From: Candidatus Saccharibacteria bacterium UBA1103
GTDB lineage: Bacteria; Patescibacteriota; Saccharimonadia; Saccharimonadales; Saccharimonadaceae
Assembly (NCBI GenBank): GCA_905373275.1
Contig: CAJPSI010000001.1
Coordinates: 1-45,009, forward strand
DNA: 45,009 bases
Reading direction: 5' to 3'
Positions within the stretch are counted from its first letter, which is position 1. Every line of letters begins with the position of its first letter. A program made the position numbers and the translations under genes. This document shows positions 32,315-41,105 of the stretch, piece after piece. The notes below the pieces were generated by a model that was given only the letters and a program-made list of their open reading frames with translations, was not told the origin of the DNA and did not search any database.

Positions 32315-32941
32315 CTAATCCCTCTCTGACTTCGCTTTCGATTTGCGAGCGGCTCGCTGGTCTTCCTCCAGAGCATCCTCTTCAATCTCGAGAGCCCGAT
32401 GGATAGCAACTAGTCCAACGAAGCCGATGCCCAGCGGTAAAGCACTAATGATGGCTGTGGCAACGGCGATGAAGAGTAGCCACTCCTCATCTTTTTGATT
32501 ATCACCATAGGAGTTGTTAGCCGGGTTGAGCTTCTCGTAGCGAATGGTGGCTTGCTTTACCTGACTGACTTCACGGTACTTGCCCGGCTGTGATTGCCCT
32601 ACTGCCTCGTCGGCGGTCTTGATGTAGCATCCGGCGTAATTAATGGTCGGTTGCCAGCCGGTCTTGCTGCTATACTCTTTGTCGCCAAGCTTGAAATCGT
32701 ACTTCACCCGACAGCTCTCATTGCCGTAGCGGTCAGTCGTACGCCTCACCCCTCGGATGGTTGCCTTGGCGGTGGTAGTGCGCTTAGTGTAAGCGACGTA
32801 GTTGTCGGCGATGGTAAGAGCCTGGTATAGCCCAAAGATACCGACGACCACTAGCGTGACGCAGATAATGCGGTAGATAGTTCGGGCGACGATGCTCGTG
32901 CGAACGTGTTGTTGTAGTTTCTTCTTTCTTCCCCTTGTCAT
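32315..32941 (-). CDS. DUF3592-like membrane protein, first of a pair
   Basis: A basic N-terminus and one membrane helix (TIYRIICVTLVVVGIFGLYQ, about 20-40), then an outside domain with SCRVKYDFKLGDKEYSSKTG, QATIRYEKLNPANNSYGDNQ, a second helix (WLLFIAVATAIISALPLGIG, about 155-178) and an acidic tail. The NPANNSY motif matches the NPANNAY in the neighbour, so the pair arose by duplication. TAGAAT lies nine bases before the ATG at 32941. Function unknown; position suggests an operon of two envelope proteins. Confidence 0.75.
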   Translation of the reverse strand: MTRGRKKKLQQHVRTSIVARTIYRIICVTLVVVGIFGLYQALTIADNYVAYTKRTTTAKATIRGVRRTTDRYGNESCRVKYDFKLGDKEYSSKTGWQPTINYAGCYIKTADEAVGQSQPGKYREVSQVKQATIRYEKLNPANNSYGDNQKDEEWLLFIAVATAIISALPLGIGFVGLVAIHRALEIEEDALEEDQRAARKSKAKSERD

Positions 32942-33011
32942 AATAGTCTGATTCTACCACGCCGGGCTATTTATAGCTATTGCCTGGCTAAGTCTTATTT
33001 GACCACTTGCC

Positions 33012-35030
33012 CTACTCTGCTCTTAGGTCGCTGGCGGGTGAGCGATGGGTATTGCTGATGATGGGCTGGATACTGGCGATCAGCGCCACTACGATGATGC
33101 TGAGGTTGACGAGTGCCAGCTGAGCCAACGTTGATTCGTCGATGGCAAATAGCTTGATCTGCGATGACCCGCCGATGATGCTGACTGACGACCGAGCGAT
33201 GGCGGTAAGCCTCGGAGCGAAGACCTGGTCGATGGCGACCGATACGCCTATGCCGATAATCCCGGCGATGATAATAGTCAAGATAGCCAGCATCAGAGCG
33301 TACACCAGGTATATCAGAGTGATGTCTCGGCGCTTGGCGCCAATAGCCCGATAGACGGCGGTCTCTTGCCGACTCTCGGAGATGATTCGAGAGATGGTAG
33401 TCCAGATGATGATGATAGCCAGTCCGGCGATGACAGCAGCGATGATGGTGATGGTCTGCCTGAGTTGTCTCGCCAGTTCGTCAAGTACCAGAAAGTTGAC
33501 GCCGTATTGCTCGGCTATATAGGGCCTACTACTGTCGTTAGCCTTTTGCTCGGTCGTGGTTTGTTCGGTCATGAACCGATGAGCCTGTCGGGCAGTAGCG
33601 AACTCCAGTAGTCCGTAGGGAAATTGCTTGGCAAGCCGGTCGGGTAAGTCCAGAGTGTCAAGTATATCGGGCTTTTCGCCAACGATATTGTCAAGCTTCT
33701 GCTTGGTCGGCAGGCGGCTATAGAGATTGACCGGGATGAGCGCCATGTTATTGAAGAATGGACGAGCAGCCAAGATTGACTTGCCGATACCGATGAGGTC
33801 TTTGCCGTTGTCGTCCTGTGTGTTCGACTCGTTAGACACGCCCACAACTTGCATGGTGATGAGCTGATGGTATGGCAAGATTGGCTCACCTTGGCGTTGT
33901 TTAAGCAGATTTTGCTTGTCTTGCTCTGCTTTCTGTTCGGCGGTGCGCTTATCGGCAATGATGGTGATATCGCCACAAGGTGTGGTCGGTAGACGATAAT
34001 ATAGCCCCGCCCCATCGGTCGGCACCCAGGCGGTCTTCGATTTATCAGCATTACTGCCATTAGAATCCTTGGAATCAGTACCGGCTAGCTCATTTCTCGC
34101 CTGTTGAATCTTAGTCAAGATGTCCTGCTCGACTTTATTACGATGGCAGATCTGATAAGTGAAGCCGCTCGCTTTAGTCTTGATCTGCTTGAGCCAGTCT
34201 ACCCTAGCCTGATCGTCAGCGGGTGGCTGCGGGCTGACACCAAGCCGGCCGGCAAATTTCTTAGCTAAGTGAGCGGCGGGGATGACTACCGGGACACCCT
34301 TGAGCCGACCATGATAAGTGATATATTTGTCTGTCAGTTTACCGGCGGCGCCGATGTAGTGGGCGGAGCTGATCGGGTTGTCGTCATAGATTAGTTTGCT
34401 ATCTACCCAGTCTTTGAGCTCTTCCTTGCCATCCACGACCAGCTTGGTGTCGATGAATTTGTAGACCAAGTCACTATTGGGGCTGGGATAATAGCCGGTT
34501 GAGCCATACTTCTTGGCGGTGGCAATTAGATTGGCTGTCTTATTGGTGGCTGACTTAGCCCATCGCTCGTATTCTCGGCTAAATAGTTGCTTGGTGATAC
34601 TTGAACTATGATCAATGGTGACTTGGTACTTGGTTGGCTCACTCTTGTTGCTGAATTCGTCAAACTTAAGTGCCGGCGCATCTTCGCCGGGGTCATACTT
34701 TAGCCCTTGCGCCTGATATTGCTTACTCTTGGCAGCCCGATATTGGGTCTCGAAGCTTCTGACCTCGTCGATGGTCCGGTGAGATGGATTGTCGAACTTG
34801 TCGGTAATCTTATTGAACGGGATGTTGGCGTTGATGGCGACCTGATAGCGCTTGCCGCCCACCTCCTTAATGAAACGATCCAGGCTGGTGACGACTCCGT
34901 TAGCGATGACAATCGTGGCGATCAGTACACCGAAGAGCAACCCCGAGGTGATCAGTGACAGAATGGTCAGTCGGCGCTTGGTGTGGAACTTTGCCTTGGC
35001 GAGGCGGATGGCGTTCAGAGTCTTGATCAT
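33012..35030 (-). CDS. FtsX/MacB-type ABC permease with large outside domain
   Basis: The N-terminal helix (LTILSLITSGLLFGVLIATI, about 23-45) is followed by about 460 residues outside the membrane with no close match to known domains, and then three helices typical of FtsX-like permeases (about 520-545, 570-600 and 640-660; YRAIGAKRRDITLIYLVYAL marks the loop). Such transporters often do not move small solutes but work mechanically on the envelope or export peptides. The gene overlaps the ATPase gene by four bases (ATGA), so translation is coupled. 672 aa is long for the family owing to the outer domain, which is rich in Lys, Asp and Asn. Confidence 0.85.
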   Translation of the reverse strand: MIKTLNAIRLAKAKFHTKRRLTILSLITSGLLFGVLIATIVIANGVVTSLDRFIKEVGGKRYQVAINANIPFNKITDKFDNPSHRTIDEVRSFETQYRAAKSKQYQAQGLKYDPGEDAPALKFDEFSNKSEPTKYQVTIDHSSSITKQLFSREYERWAKSATNKTANLIATAKKYGSTGYYPSPNSDLVYKFIDTKLVVDGKEELKDWVDSKLIYDDNPISSAHYIGAAGKLTDKYITYHGRLKGVPVVIPAAHLAKKFAGRLGVSPQPPADDQARVDWLKQIKTKASGFTYQICHRNKVEQDILTKIQQARNELAGTDSKDSNGSNADKSKTAWVPTDGAGLYYRLPTTPCGDITIIADKRTAEQKAEQDKQNLLKQRQGEPILPYHQLITMQVVGVSNESNTQDDNGKDLIGIGKSILAARPFFNNMALIPVNLYSRLPTKQKLDNIVGEKPDILDTLDLPDRLAKQFPYGLLEFATARQAHRFMTEQTTTEQKANDSSRPYIAEQYGVNFLVLDELARQLRQTITIIAAVIAGLAIIIIWTTISRIISESRQETAVYRAIGAKRRDITLIYLVYALMLAILTIIIAGIIGIGVSVAIDQVFAPRLTAIARSSVSIIGGSSQIKLFAIDESTLAQLALVNLSIIVVALIASIQPIISNTHRSPASDLRAE

Positions 35031-35788
35031 AGCACCCCCGCCTTCGTCTCCGCCGGTCGGTTGGCGGCGGCTGTATCTCTGACGATCGCCCCGTCACGTA
35101 GCTCAATGACTCGGTCGGCTTCTCCGGCGATCTGCTGGTTGTGGGTGACTATCACTACTGTCGTACCGAGCTGGCGGTTAATCTGATGAAAGATGTCGGT
35201 GATAGTCCGACTGTTTGCCGAGTCCAGGTTGCCGGTCGGTTCGTCGGCCAGCAGTATGCTCGGACGATTGATGATGGCTCGGCAGATGGCCACTCGCTGG
35301 GCTTGCCCGCCCGATAGTTCGCTCGGCAAGGCATCAATCTTCTCGTCGAGTCCGACGGCGTAGAGAGTCTGGCGAGCCTTATCTCGGGCTTGGTTGTAGG
35401 GCTGTCCGGCAAACATCGTTGGCACTACGACGTTATTGACGACAGAGAGGAACGGCTGGAGGTGAAACGCCTGGAAAACGAAACCGATGCTGGTGCTGCG
35501 TAACTGACTCAGCTGGTTGTCGTTGAGTTTGGCGATGTCTTGTCCATTGATGTAGACCTGGCCGGCTGAAGGTTTCTCCAGGGCACCGATCAGTCGCAGC
35601 ATAGTGCTCTTGCCACTACCGCTTTCACCGGTGATGGCGACAAACTCGCCCGGCTGAATGCTTAATGATACATCCCTTAGGGCGGTTACTGTCTGACGCC
35701 TGAGCTGATAAGATTGGCTAACTTGGCTCAGCAATATGGCACTACTGCCACCGGCTGCTTTTTGGTTTACCTCTTTCCCACCTGCCAT
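35027..35788 (-). CDS. ABC transporter ATP-binding protein (MacB/LolD type)
   Basis: Clear nucleotide-binding domain: Walker A GESGSGKSTMLRLIG (about 54-68), Q-loop VFQAFHLQPFLSV, signature LSGGQAQRVAICRAI, Walker B ILLADEPTGNLD and switch His in VIVTHNQQI. It pairs with the permease at 33012. LLADEPTGNLD is typical of the MacB/LolD/FtsE group. Length 253 aa is normal. The first 15 residues are extra and Gly/Lys-rich. TATACT lies 11 bases before the ATG at 35788, giving a very short leader. It lies 50 bases after the methyltransferase stop on the same strand. Confidence 0.93.
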   Translation of the reverse strand: MAGGKEVNQKAAGGSSAILLSQVSQSYQLRRQTVTALRDVSLSIQPGEFVAITGESGSGKSTMLRLIGALEKPSAGQVYINGQDIAKLNDNQLSQLRSTSIGFVFQAFHLQPFLSVVNNVVVPTMFAGQPYNQARDKARQTLYAVGLDEKIDALPSELSGGQAQRVAICRAIINRPSILLADEPTGNLDSANSRTITDIFHQINRQLGTTVVIVTHNQQIAGEADRVIELRDGAIVRDTAAANRPAETKAGVL

Positions 35789-35837
35789 TACTGGTTATTA
35801 GTATAGTCCAGGTCTTTAGCCGTGGCAAGCTCATGGA

Positions 35838-37019
35838 CTAACCGGAAGCTAAGTCCAGCACCACCAGGTTCTCAATGTGGGGTGTGCGAGGGAAGAAGTT
35901 AAACGGTTGGCAAAGGACGGGGCGATAATCTGAGCCGAGACGGGCAATATCTCGAGCCTGGGTGACGGGATTACAGGAGAGGTAGATGAGACGAGGTGGC
36001 TTTACCTCGGCTAGACGGGCAACCAGCTTGCTATCCAGTCCGGCCCGAGGTGGGTCGACGATGATGGTAGCCTCAGGCGTGATATACTCTAACGCCTCTT
36101 CGGAACGGGCGTGTATAGCGGTGATATCAGGGTGATCATCGGGTAAATTGTGCTCCAGCTCGCCAAAGGCATGGCGATCGGTTTCAACCAAGGCTAACCG
36201 GCGGTCACGAGCCACCGATAGCCCGATAGTACCGACGCCGGCGTACATATCTACGACTTGGTCGGTGGTGATGAATGGCTTGATGGTCTGTAGCGCCAGC
36301 TGATAGACCGGCAGGTTGATCTGGAAGAAGCCGTTTGGCGAGTAGGTATAGCGGTGCCCTAATATAGTATCGCTAAGCTGTTTCATCTGAGGATGAGGCT
36401 GATTCATAGCAAAGAGAGCACTGCTGACTCGCCCTGCCCGGTCGCACCTGATCATGATTGATTGATAGTGTCGAGCTTGAGCTCCGGTGCTATTAAGCTG
36501 TTCGATCAGGCGATTAGCCTCTTGCCAAATCTCGACCCGTTCTATCGAGCTATGCTGTACGGCAATCTTGCGATGGCTACCCCGCTGGTGAAAAGCCGGG
36601 TAGATGCGCTCAGTCTGATGATCCCACCACAGTGAGTACTCCATCTTGTTGCGGTAGTGATAATACCGCCCATCGCTGACGATTTCGTTTGGCTCGATCT
36701 CCACCCGGTGCTGACGGAAAGCTTCTTTGACTAGCGCTACCTTATGCCGGCTTTCGGCAGACTCAGTCATGATCTGCCAGGGTGAAGTGGCGAGGAAGCA
36801 ATCGTCCCTCGGGGCGATCCGATCGGGCGACGGCTTGATGACCTCGGCGACGATGGCTTCGGCGTGAGTTTTCTTTAGCTTGGTTAGCCTGGCTAGAGCG
36901 GTCTCGCCCGGCAAAGCTCCCCAGACGAAGACTTTCCTGCCGTCAATTAGGTCGCCGATAGCTTGCCCGCCCGGGACCAGCTTCTCCAGCTTGACTACTT
37001 CCTTAATGACCCGCTTCAC
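35838..37019 (-). CDS. TrmA/RumA-family RNA uracil-C5 methyltransferase
   Basis: It should make m5U in rRNA or tRNA. An N-terminal TRAM-like domain (VVKLEKLVPGGQAIGDLIDG; about 1-60) precedes the methyltransferase fold: NGFFQINLPVYQLALQTI, VVDMYAGVGTIGLSVA, IIVDPPRAGL, LIYLSCNPVTQARDI with the catalytic Cys, and FFPRTPHIENLVVLDL at the end. Only one Cys is seen where RumA holds its Fe-S cluster. The start is uncertain. I place it at a GTG at 37019, overlapping the pullulanase gene by 17 bases; a further 29 upstream codons are the shadow of that gene. RlmD/RlmCD or TrmA specificity cannot be decided. Confidence 0.88.
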   Translation of the reverse strand: MKRVIKEVVKLEKLVPGGQAIGDLIDGRKVFVWGALPGETALARLTKLKKTHAEAIVAEVIKPSPDRIAPRDDCFLATSPWQIMTESAESRHKVALVKEAFRQHRVEIEPNEIVSDGRYYHYRNKMEYSLWWDHQTERIYPAFHQRGSHRKIAVQHSSIERVEIWQEANRLIEQLNSTGAQARHYQSIMIRCDRAGRVSSALFAMNQPHPQMKQLSDTILGHRYTYSPNGFFQINLPVYQLALQTIKPFITTDQVVDMYAGVGTIGLSVARDRRLALVETDRHAFGELEHNLPDDHPDITAIHARSEEALEYITPEATIIVDPPRAGLDSKLVARLAEVKPPRLIYLSCNPVTQARDIARLGSDYRPVLCQPFNFFPRTPHIENLVVLDLASG

Positions 37020-38940
37020 GTCTCTGACCCAGGATGATGAAACTAACCGGCTCGACGCCGATCTCGCTCTCGACCGGTTGAGGATTCTGCCACAGCCAGG
37101 TGTCATTGGTGGTAGCTAGAACCTGCCATTCACCGGTAAGGTTAAGGAGATGAGGCGCTTGATTACGATTATAGACGACCATCAGCTTAGCCCAGGGCGA
37201 CGAATGGTCTTGGTCGTCATTGTCTAGCGAATAGCCGACTATGCCGGGGGTGTGCCAACTATCATATTGACGCCGATGGGCACTCGGCGACTTGTCGTAG
37301 AGGGCGGGTAGTTGCTGACGAAGAGAGATTAGCCCTCGATAAAACTCGGCTAGTGACCGCTCTTCGCCTACCCTACTCCAGTCGAGCTGACTAAGCTCAA
37401 TTGGTGAGCGGTAGGAGTTGGTCTGGCCGTGCTTGGTCCGACGAAAAGTCGAGCCCGATAGCATGAAGGGTCGCCCCTGACAAGTCAGATAGATGCCGAC
37501 AGCGAGGCGGTACTGTTTGCGACGCAACGACTCGTCGGGCGTGGTACTGGTGAGCTTGTCCCAGAGAGTCTGATTGTCATGAGCGGAGACGTAGTTGATG
37601 ATCTGTGCCGGGTCGGCGACGTCTGAGCCCTCGCCACACCAAGCCACAGCACTCCTCAGGAGTGCTTCCTCTTTATCTGCCGCCCCATTGACGAAGCCGG
37701 CTTCCGCTATATTACCGGCCGATCCTTTAATGGCATCTCTGGTCTTGTCACAAAAGATGCCGATGCTGTGACTCAGGAGCTTAAGGTTGTCTCGATTAGC
37801 CAGCGGCTGTCCGTCCATAGCTGCGCTGCTACCGGCCGCCCAAGGCTCGCCGTAGATGAGCTTCTCGCCTGCTCCGAATTGTCGGTCAAGGAGATCTTGG
37901 ATTCGGTTCATCAGCTCTACCGTCAGTACTCCCATCAAGTCGAAGCGAAAACCGTCGAGGTGATACTCGTTTGCCCAGTAGAGGACGCTGTCGGTAATGT
38001 ATTTGGCTACCATTGGTCGCTCGCTGGCCAGATCGTTACCACACCCCGAGCCATTGGTAAGCTCACCGTCCTTGGTGCGATAGAAGTAATAAGGCATGGT
38101 CTGCTCTAGTGCCGTATCCAGGCTCCAGGTGTGATTGTAGACTACGTCCATAATCACTCGGAAGCCCTGCTGGTGGAGCGACTGGATGGCTCGTTTGAGC
38201 TCTCTGATGCGCACCTCGCCGTGGCAGGGATCGGTTGAGTATGAGCCCTCCGGCACATTGTAATTAACCGGGTCATAGCCCCAGTTAAACTCGCTACCGC
38301 TCCGCTCGTCGACCGAGCCGAAGTCATAGATGGGCATGAGCTGCAAGTGGGTGATGCCGATATGCTTGAGATAAGCCAACCCCGTCTTGGTCTGGCCGTC
38401 ACTATTCAGGCTGGTGTCGGGGATGGCCAGGGCTAAGAACTTGCCTCGCACCGGCTCGGCCCAGCCACCGGCCGGATCGGACGAAAACTCCTTGATGTGT
38501 ATCTCGTCAATGATTTGTTCCGGGGTGAGCTTGGGCGGGCGGTCGTTTAGCCAGTCGAGCGGATTGGTCCGGCTGAAGTCTACCAGCATAGCTCGCCTGC
38601 CATTGATGCCGGTAGTGCGAGCGTAAGGGTCGCCGGCTTGATGAGTCTCACCGTCAATGGTGATGGTGAAGTCGTAATAGATGCCATGAAAGCTACGGGG
38701 GGCTGACCATACCCAGACGCCGTTCGCCTGCTCAGTCATAGTGGCTTGCCAGTAAGGCTGGTCTGCCGATTTACCGTCGTGGTAGAAGTTGAGCTTGACG
38801 GCTTGGGCGACTGGACTCCATAGCTTGACCACGGTCTCCCGCTCCGTCACGGTAGCGCCGAGATCATTGCCGTCATAATAGTACTGCTGATGAAAATCAG
38901 CTGAGTCATATAGATCTGCCCACTGTTTGATCGTTCTCAC
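37003..38940 (-). CDS. pulA: Type I pullulanase (GH13, CBM48)
   Basis: It hydrolyses alpha-1,6 branches in glycogen or pullulan. An N-terminal CBM48-like domain (VVKLWSPVAQAVKLNFYHDG, about 35-110) precedes the GH13 barrel: FNWGYDPVNYNVPEGSYSTD, IMDVVYNHTW, DGFRFDLMG (catalytic Asp), LIYGEPWAAG (catalytic Glu) and SAHDNQTLWDKL. The C-terminal beta domain ends with VSFIILGQRREAGH. 645 aa is normal. There is no signal peptide, so it acts inside the cell. The start is a GTG at 38940, seven bases after TGGTATAAT, so the mRNA appears leaderless. Together with the phosphorylase at 41106 it gives a glucan breakdown route; no glycogen synthesis gene is visible here. Confidence 0.95.
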   Translation of the reverse strand: MRTIKQWADLYDSADFHQQYYYDGNDLGATVTERETVVKLWSPVAQAVKLNFYHDGKSADQPYWQATMTEQANGVWVWSAPRSFHGIYYDFTITIDGETHQAGDPYARTTGINGRRAMLVDFSRTNPLDWLNDRPPKLTPEQIIDEIHIKEFSSDPAGGWAEPVRGKFLALAIPDTSLNSDGQTKTGLAYLKHIGITHLQLMPIYDFGSVDERSGSEFNWGYDPVNYNVPEGSYSTDPCHGEVRIRELKRAIQSLHQQGFRVIMDVVYNHTWSLDTALEQTMPYYFYRTKDGELTNGSGCGNDLASERPMVAKYITDSVLYWANEYHLDGFRFDLMGVLTVELMNRIQDLLDRQFGAGEKLIYGEPWAAGSSAAMDGQPLANRDNLKLLSHSIGIFCDKTRDAIKGSAGNIAEAGFVNGAADKEEALLRSAVAWCGEGSDVADPAQIINYVSAHDNQTLWDKLTSTTPDESLRRKQYRLAVGIYLTCQGRPFMLSGSTFRRTKHGQTNSYRSPIELSQLDWSRVGEERSLAEFYRGLISLRQQLPALYDKSPSAHRRQYDSWHTPGIVGYSLDNDDQDHSSPWAKLMVVYNRNQAPHLLNLTGEWQVLATTNDTWLWQNPQPVESEIGVEPVSFIILGQRREAGH

Positions 38941-38947
38941 TAGCTGA

Positions 38948-38956
38948 ATTATACCA
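38948..38956 (-). promoter_or_regulatory. Extended -10 promoter of pulA (leaderless, GTG start)
   Basis: TGG-TATAAT on the minus strand is a perfect extended -10 box. Seven bases (TCAGCTA) separate it from GTG at 38940. A divergent plus-strand gene starts 54 bases away. Confidence 0.65.
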
Positions 38957-38993
38957 CGGCGCAGGCTCAGGATATGATAAACTAAAGCTAGTT

Positions 38994-39707
38994 ATGGTGA
39001 CTAATAAATCTGAGTCAAAGCCGATAATTTCGTTGCACCAAGTGACCAAAGTGTATGGCAAGGGCGACAATGCCGTCGAGGCGCTACGGGGTATCGACCT
39101 GGATATCAGCTCGGGCGAGGCGATAGCCATCATCGGTAGAAGCGGCAGCGGCAAGTCTACTCTAGCCCATGTCATGGCGACACTCGACAGACCGACTAGT
39201 GGCAAGGTATTGATCAATGGATCGGAGGTCGGACGGCGCTCCAGGCGTGCCTCCAATCGTCTACGCAATCAGGAGATCGGCTTCGTCTTCCAGCAATTCT
39301 TTATGAATGCCAGGGACAGTGTCTTAGACAACGTCATGTTGCCGATGGTGATCGCCGGGATTCGTCCTAAGTTGCGTCGCAAGCGGGCACTGGATGCTCT
39401 GGAGACAGTCGGACTGCTGGACAAGGCTTACGCTCGGGCGAGCGACCTGTCGGGCGGGCAGAAGCAGCGAGTTTGTATCGCTCGGGCGATTGTCAACAAG
39501 CCCTCCATCATCTTAGCCGATGAACCGACCGGCAATCTGGATACGGCGACCAGCCGAGTGGTGGAAGATATGCTCTTTCGACTTAATCAAGAGCGAGGCA
39601 TCACCTTGGTCATTGTTACCCACGATCCGGATTTAGCTCAGCGTTGCGGTCGGCAAGTTCGGATTGCCGATGGTCAAGTCGTCGGTGATCAAAAGGAGCG
39701 GAAATGA
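38994..39707 (+). CDS. ABC transporter ATP-binding protein (MacB/LolD type), second system
   Basis: Walker A GRSGSGKSTLAHVMA (about 47-61), Q-loop FVFQQFFMN, signature LSGGQKQRVCIARAI, Walker B SIILADEPTGNLD and VIVTHDPDL. It pairs with the permease immediately downstream. There is no Shine-Dalgarno site before the ATG at 38994; TAAACT lies ten bases upstream, so a very short leader is likely. It is divergent from pulA. Length 237 aa is normal. Not a close copy of the ATPase at 35027, so the two systems are probably separate. Confidence 0.93.
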   Translation: MVTNKSESKPIISLHQVTKVYGKGDNAVEALRGIDLDISSGEAIAIIGRSGSGKSTLAHVMATLDRPTSGKVLINGSEVGRRSRRASNRLRNQEIGFVFQQFFMNARDSVLDNVMLPMVIAGIRPKLRRKRALDALETVGLLDKAYARASDLSGGQKQRVCIARAIVNKPSIILADEPTGNLDTATSRVVEDMLFRLNQERGITLVIVTHDPDLAQRCGRQVRIADGQVVGDQKERK

Positions 39708-41008
39708 GACTTACGGATATTATCAAGCGAGCGAATCATAACCTATGGTGCAATCGTTCGAGAACTATCTTGACTACCCTGGCGATCACGGTCGGCTCGT
39801 TAACTATCATGTTGACCGTCGGCATCAATGCCGGAGTCAATGGCTATATCGACAAGCAGGTCGAGAGTACCGGTGGCAACGATATCATAGAGGTCATGCC
39901 TAAGGGTATAGCCGATCGGATGTCGAGCATGATGACGCTGGGAGCAACCGAGGTGCAGGAATACCGAAGTAATCAGGGGCAGAGTCAGCAGGTGTCACTG
40001 ACCGATCGTGACTTAGCCGGGATCAAGCGTCTCAAGGGGGTCAAGTTGGCCAAGCTAAGTGACCTCCTCTACCCGAGTTATATCACTCGTGATCGGGACG
40101 AGGCTAAGAAGTACAAGCTGACGGTCGGACCGCTGGCAGCCAGTAGCATCAAGCTGGATCTGGCGGCCGGTCGCAGTGTCCGGATTGACGGCTCAGAGGC
40201 GGAGGCTATCTTGCCTGATCGCTATCTGGAGCCGCTTGGCTTTAGTTCCGCCAAGCAGGCGGTAGGGCAGATGGTTCGAGTGGGCGTACCGCACCGGCTG
40301 GGTGGTCAGATAGATGAAGTGAAGATCAGAATAGTCGGTGTGCAGAACCAGAGTATAGTTGGCTTTGGTAGAGTCTTCCTGAACGATGCTGCAGGCCGAC
40401 TAGTCAGGAGTGCTTACCTGACCGGTATGCCCGAAGCCCTACAGAGCCAGCATGGCTTGATCATCATCCAGGTCAAGCCCGGCTACGAGTCGAAAGAAAA
40501 ACTGGCTCAGATCAAGCAGGAGCTGACCAATATGGGCTACAGCAGTATCTCGGAGGATGATTATATTTCGTCGATCAAGCTCTTCTTTAACGCCATCACG
40601 GTGATCCTGACTATCTTTGGGGTGATCGCTCTGATCACTGCTTCGATCGGTATAGTCAATACCTTGCTGATGTCAGTGCAGGAGCGCACTCGTGAGATCG
40701 GCCTGATGAAAGCGATGGGGCTAAGCTCGGGGCGGATCTTTGCCCTATTTAGCCTGGAGGCGGTAAGCTTAGGCTTCTGGGGTGGGATGCTGGCGGCCGG
40801 TCTGGCGGTGGTGATCAAGCAGACAGTTAATCCGTGGGCAGGGCGTAACTTCCTGTCCGGCTTACCCGGCTTCAATCTGATCGAGCTTAACCCTCTCTAT
40901 GTCGGGGCGATCGTGGTGATAGTCATGGTGGTGGCTTTCCTGGCCGGTACGTTGCCGGCTAAACGAGCGACCAAGCAAGACCCCATTCAGGCGTTGCGCT
41001 ACGAGTAA
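39704..41008 (+). CDS. MacB/FtsX-type ABC permease, second system
   Basis: Classic MacB layout: N-terminal helix (TILTTLAITVGSLTIMLTVG, about 21-41), an outer core domain of about 230 residues (TEVQEYRSNQG, VRVGVPHRLGGQID), then three helices (ITVILTIFGVIALITASIGI, LFSLEAVSLGFWGGMLAAGL and VGAIVVIVMVVAFLAGTLPA) with the conserved QERTREIGLMKAMG loop and closing PAKRATKQDPIQALRYE. It overlaps the ATPase gene by four bases (ATGA). No TolC-like or HlyD-like partner is present, as expected for a one-membrane cell. It likely exports peptides or acts on the envelope. Confidence 0.93.
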   Translation: MRLTDIIKRANHNLWCNRSRTILTTLAITVGSLTIMLTVGINAGVNGYIDKQVESTGGNDIIEVMPKGIADRMSSMMTLGATEVQEYRSNQGQSQQVSLTDRDLAGIKRLKGVKLAKLSDLLYPSYITRDRDEAKKYKLTVGPLAASSIKLDLAAGRSVRIDGSEAEAILPDRYLEPLGFSSAKQAVGQMVRVGVPHRLGGQIDEVKIRIVGVQNQSIVGFGRVFLNDAAGRLVRSAYLTGMPEALQSQHGLIIIQVKPGYESKEKLAQIKQELTNMGYSSISEDDYISSIKLFFNAITVILTIFGVIALITASIGIVNTLLMSVQERTREIGLMKAMGLSSGRIFALFSLEAVSLGFWGGMLAAGLAVVIKQTVNPWAGRNFLSGLPGFNLIELNPLYVGAIVVIVMVVAFLAGTLPAKRATKQDPIQALRYE

Positions 41009-41105
41009 CGGGTAGCCGAGATGGATCTCGTGCCGGCACTTATAGGTGAAAGTCGGCTTGATGTCTCTTCGGCTGAAGTGGTGGCCTCTCGCCTACCTCG
41101 GCTAT

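Noticed and set aside
41009..41105. TAGCCGAG/CTCGGCTA inverted repeat between convergent genes
   Set aside because: The 8-bp arms at 41013-41020 and 41097-41104 are 76 bases apart with no T-run. It may aid termination but is too weak to call.
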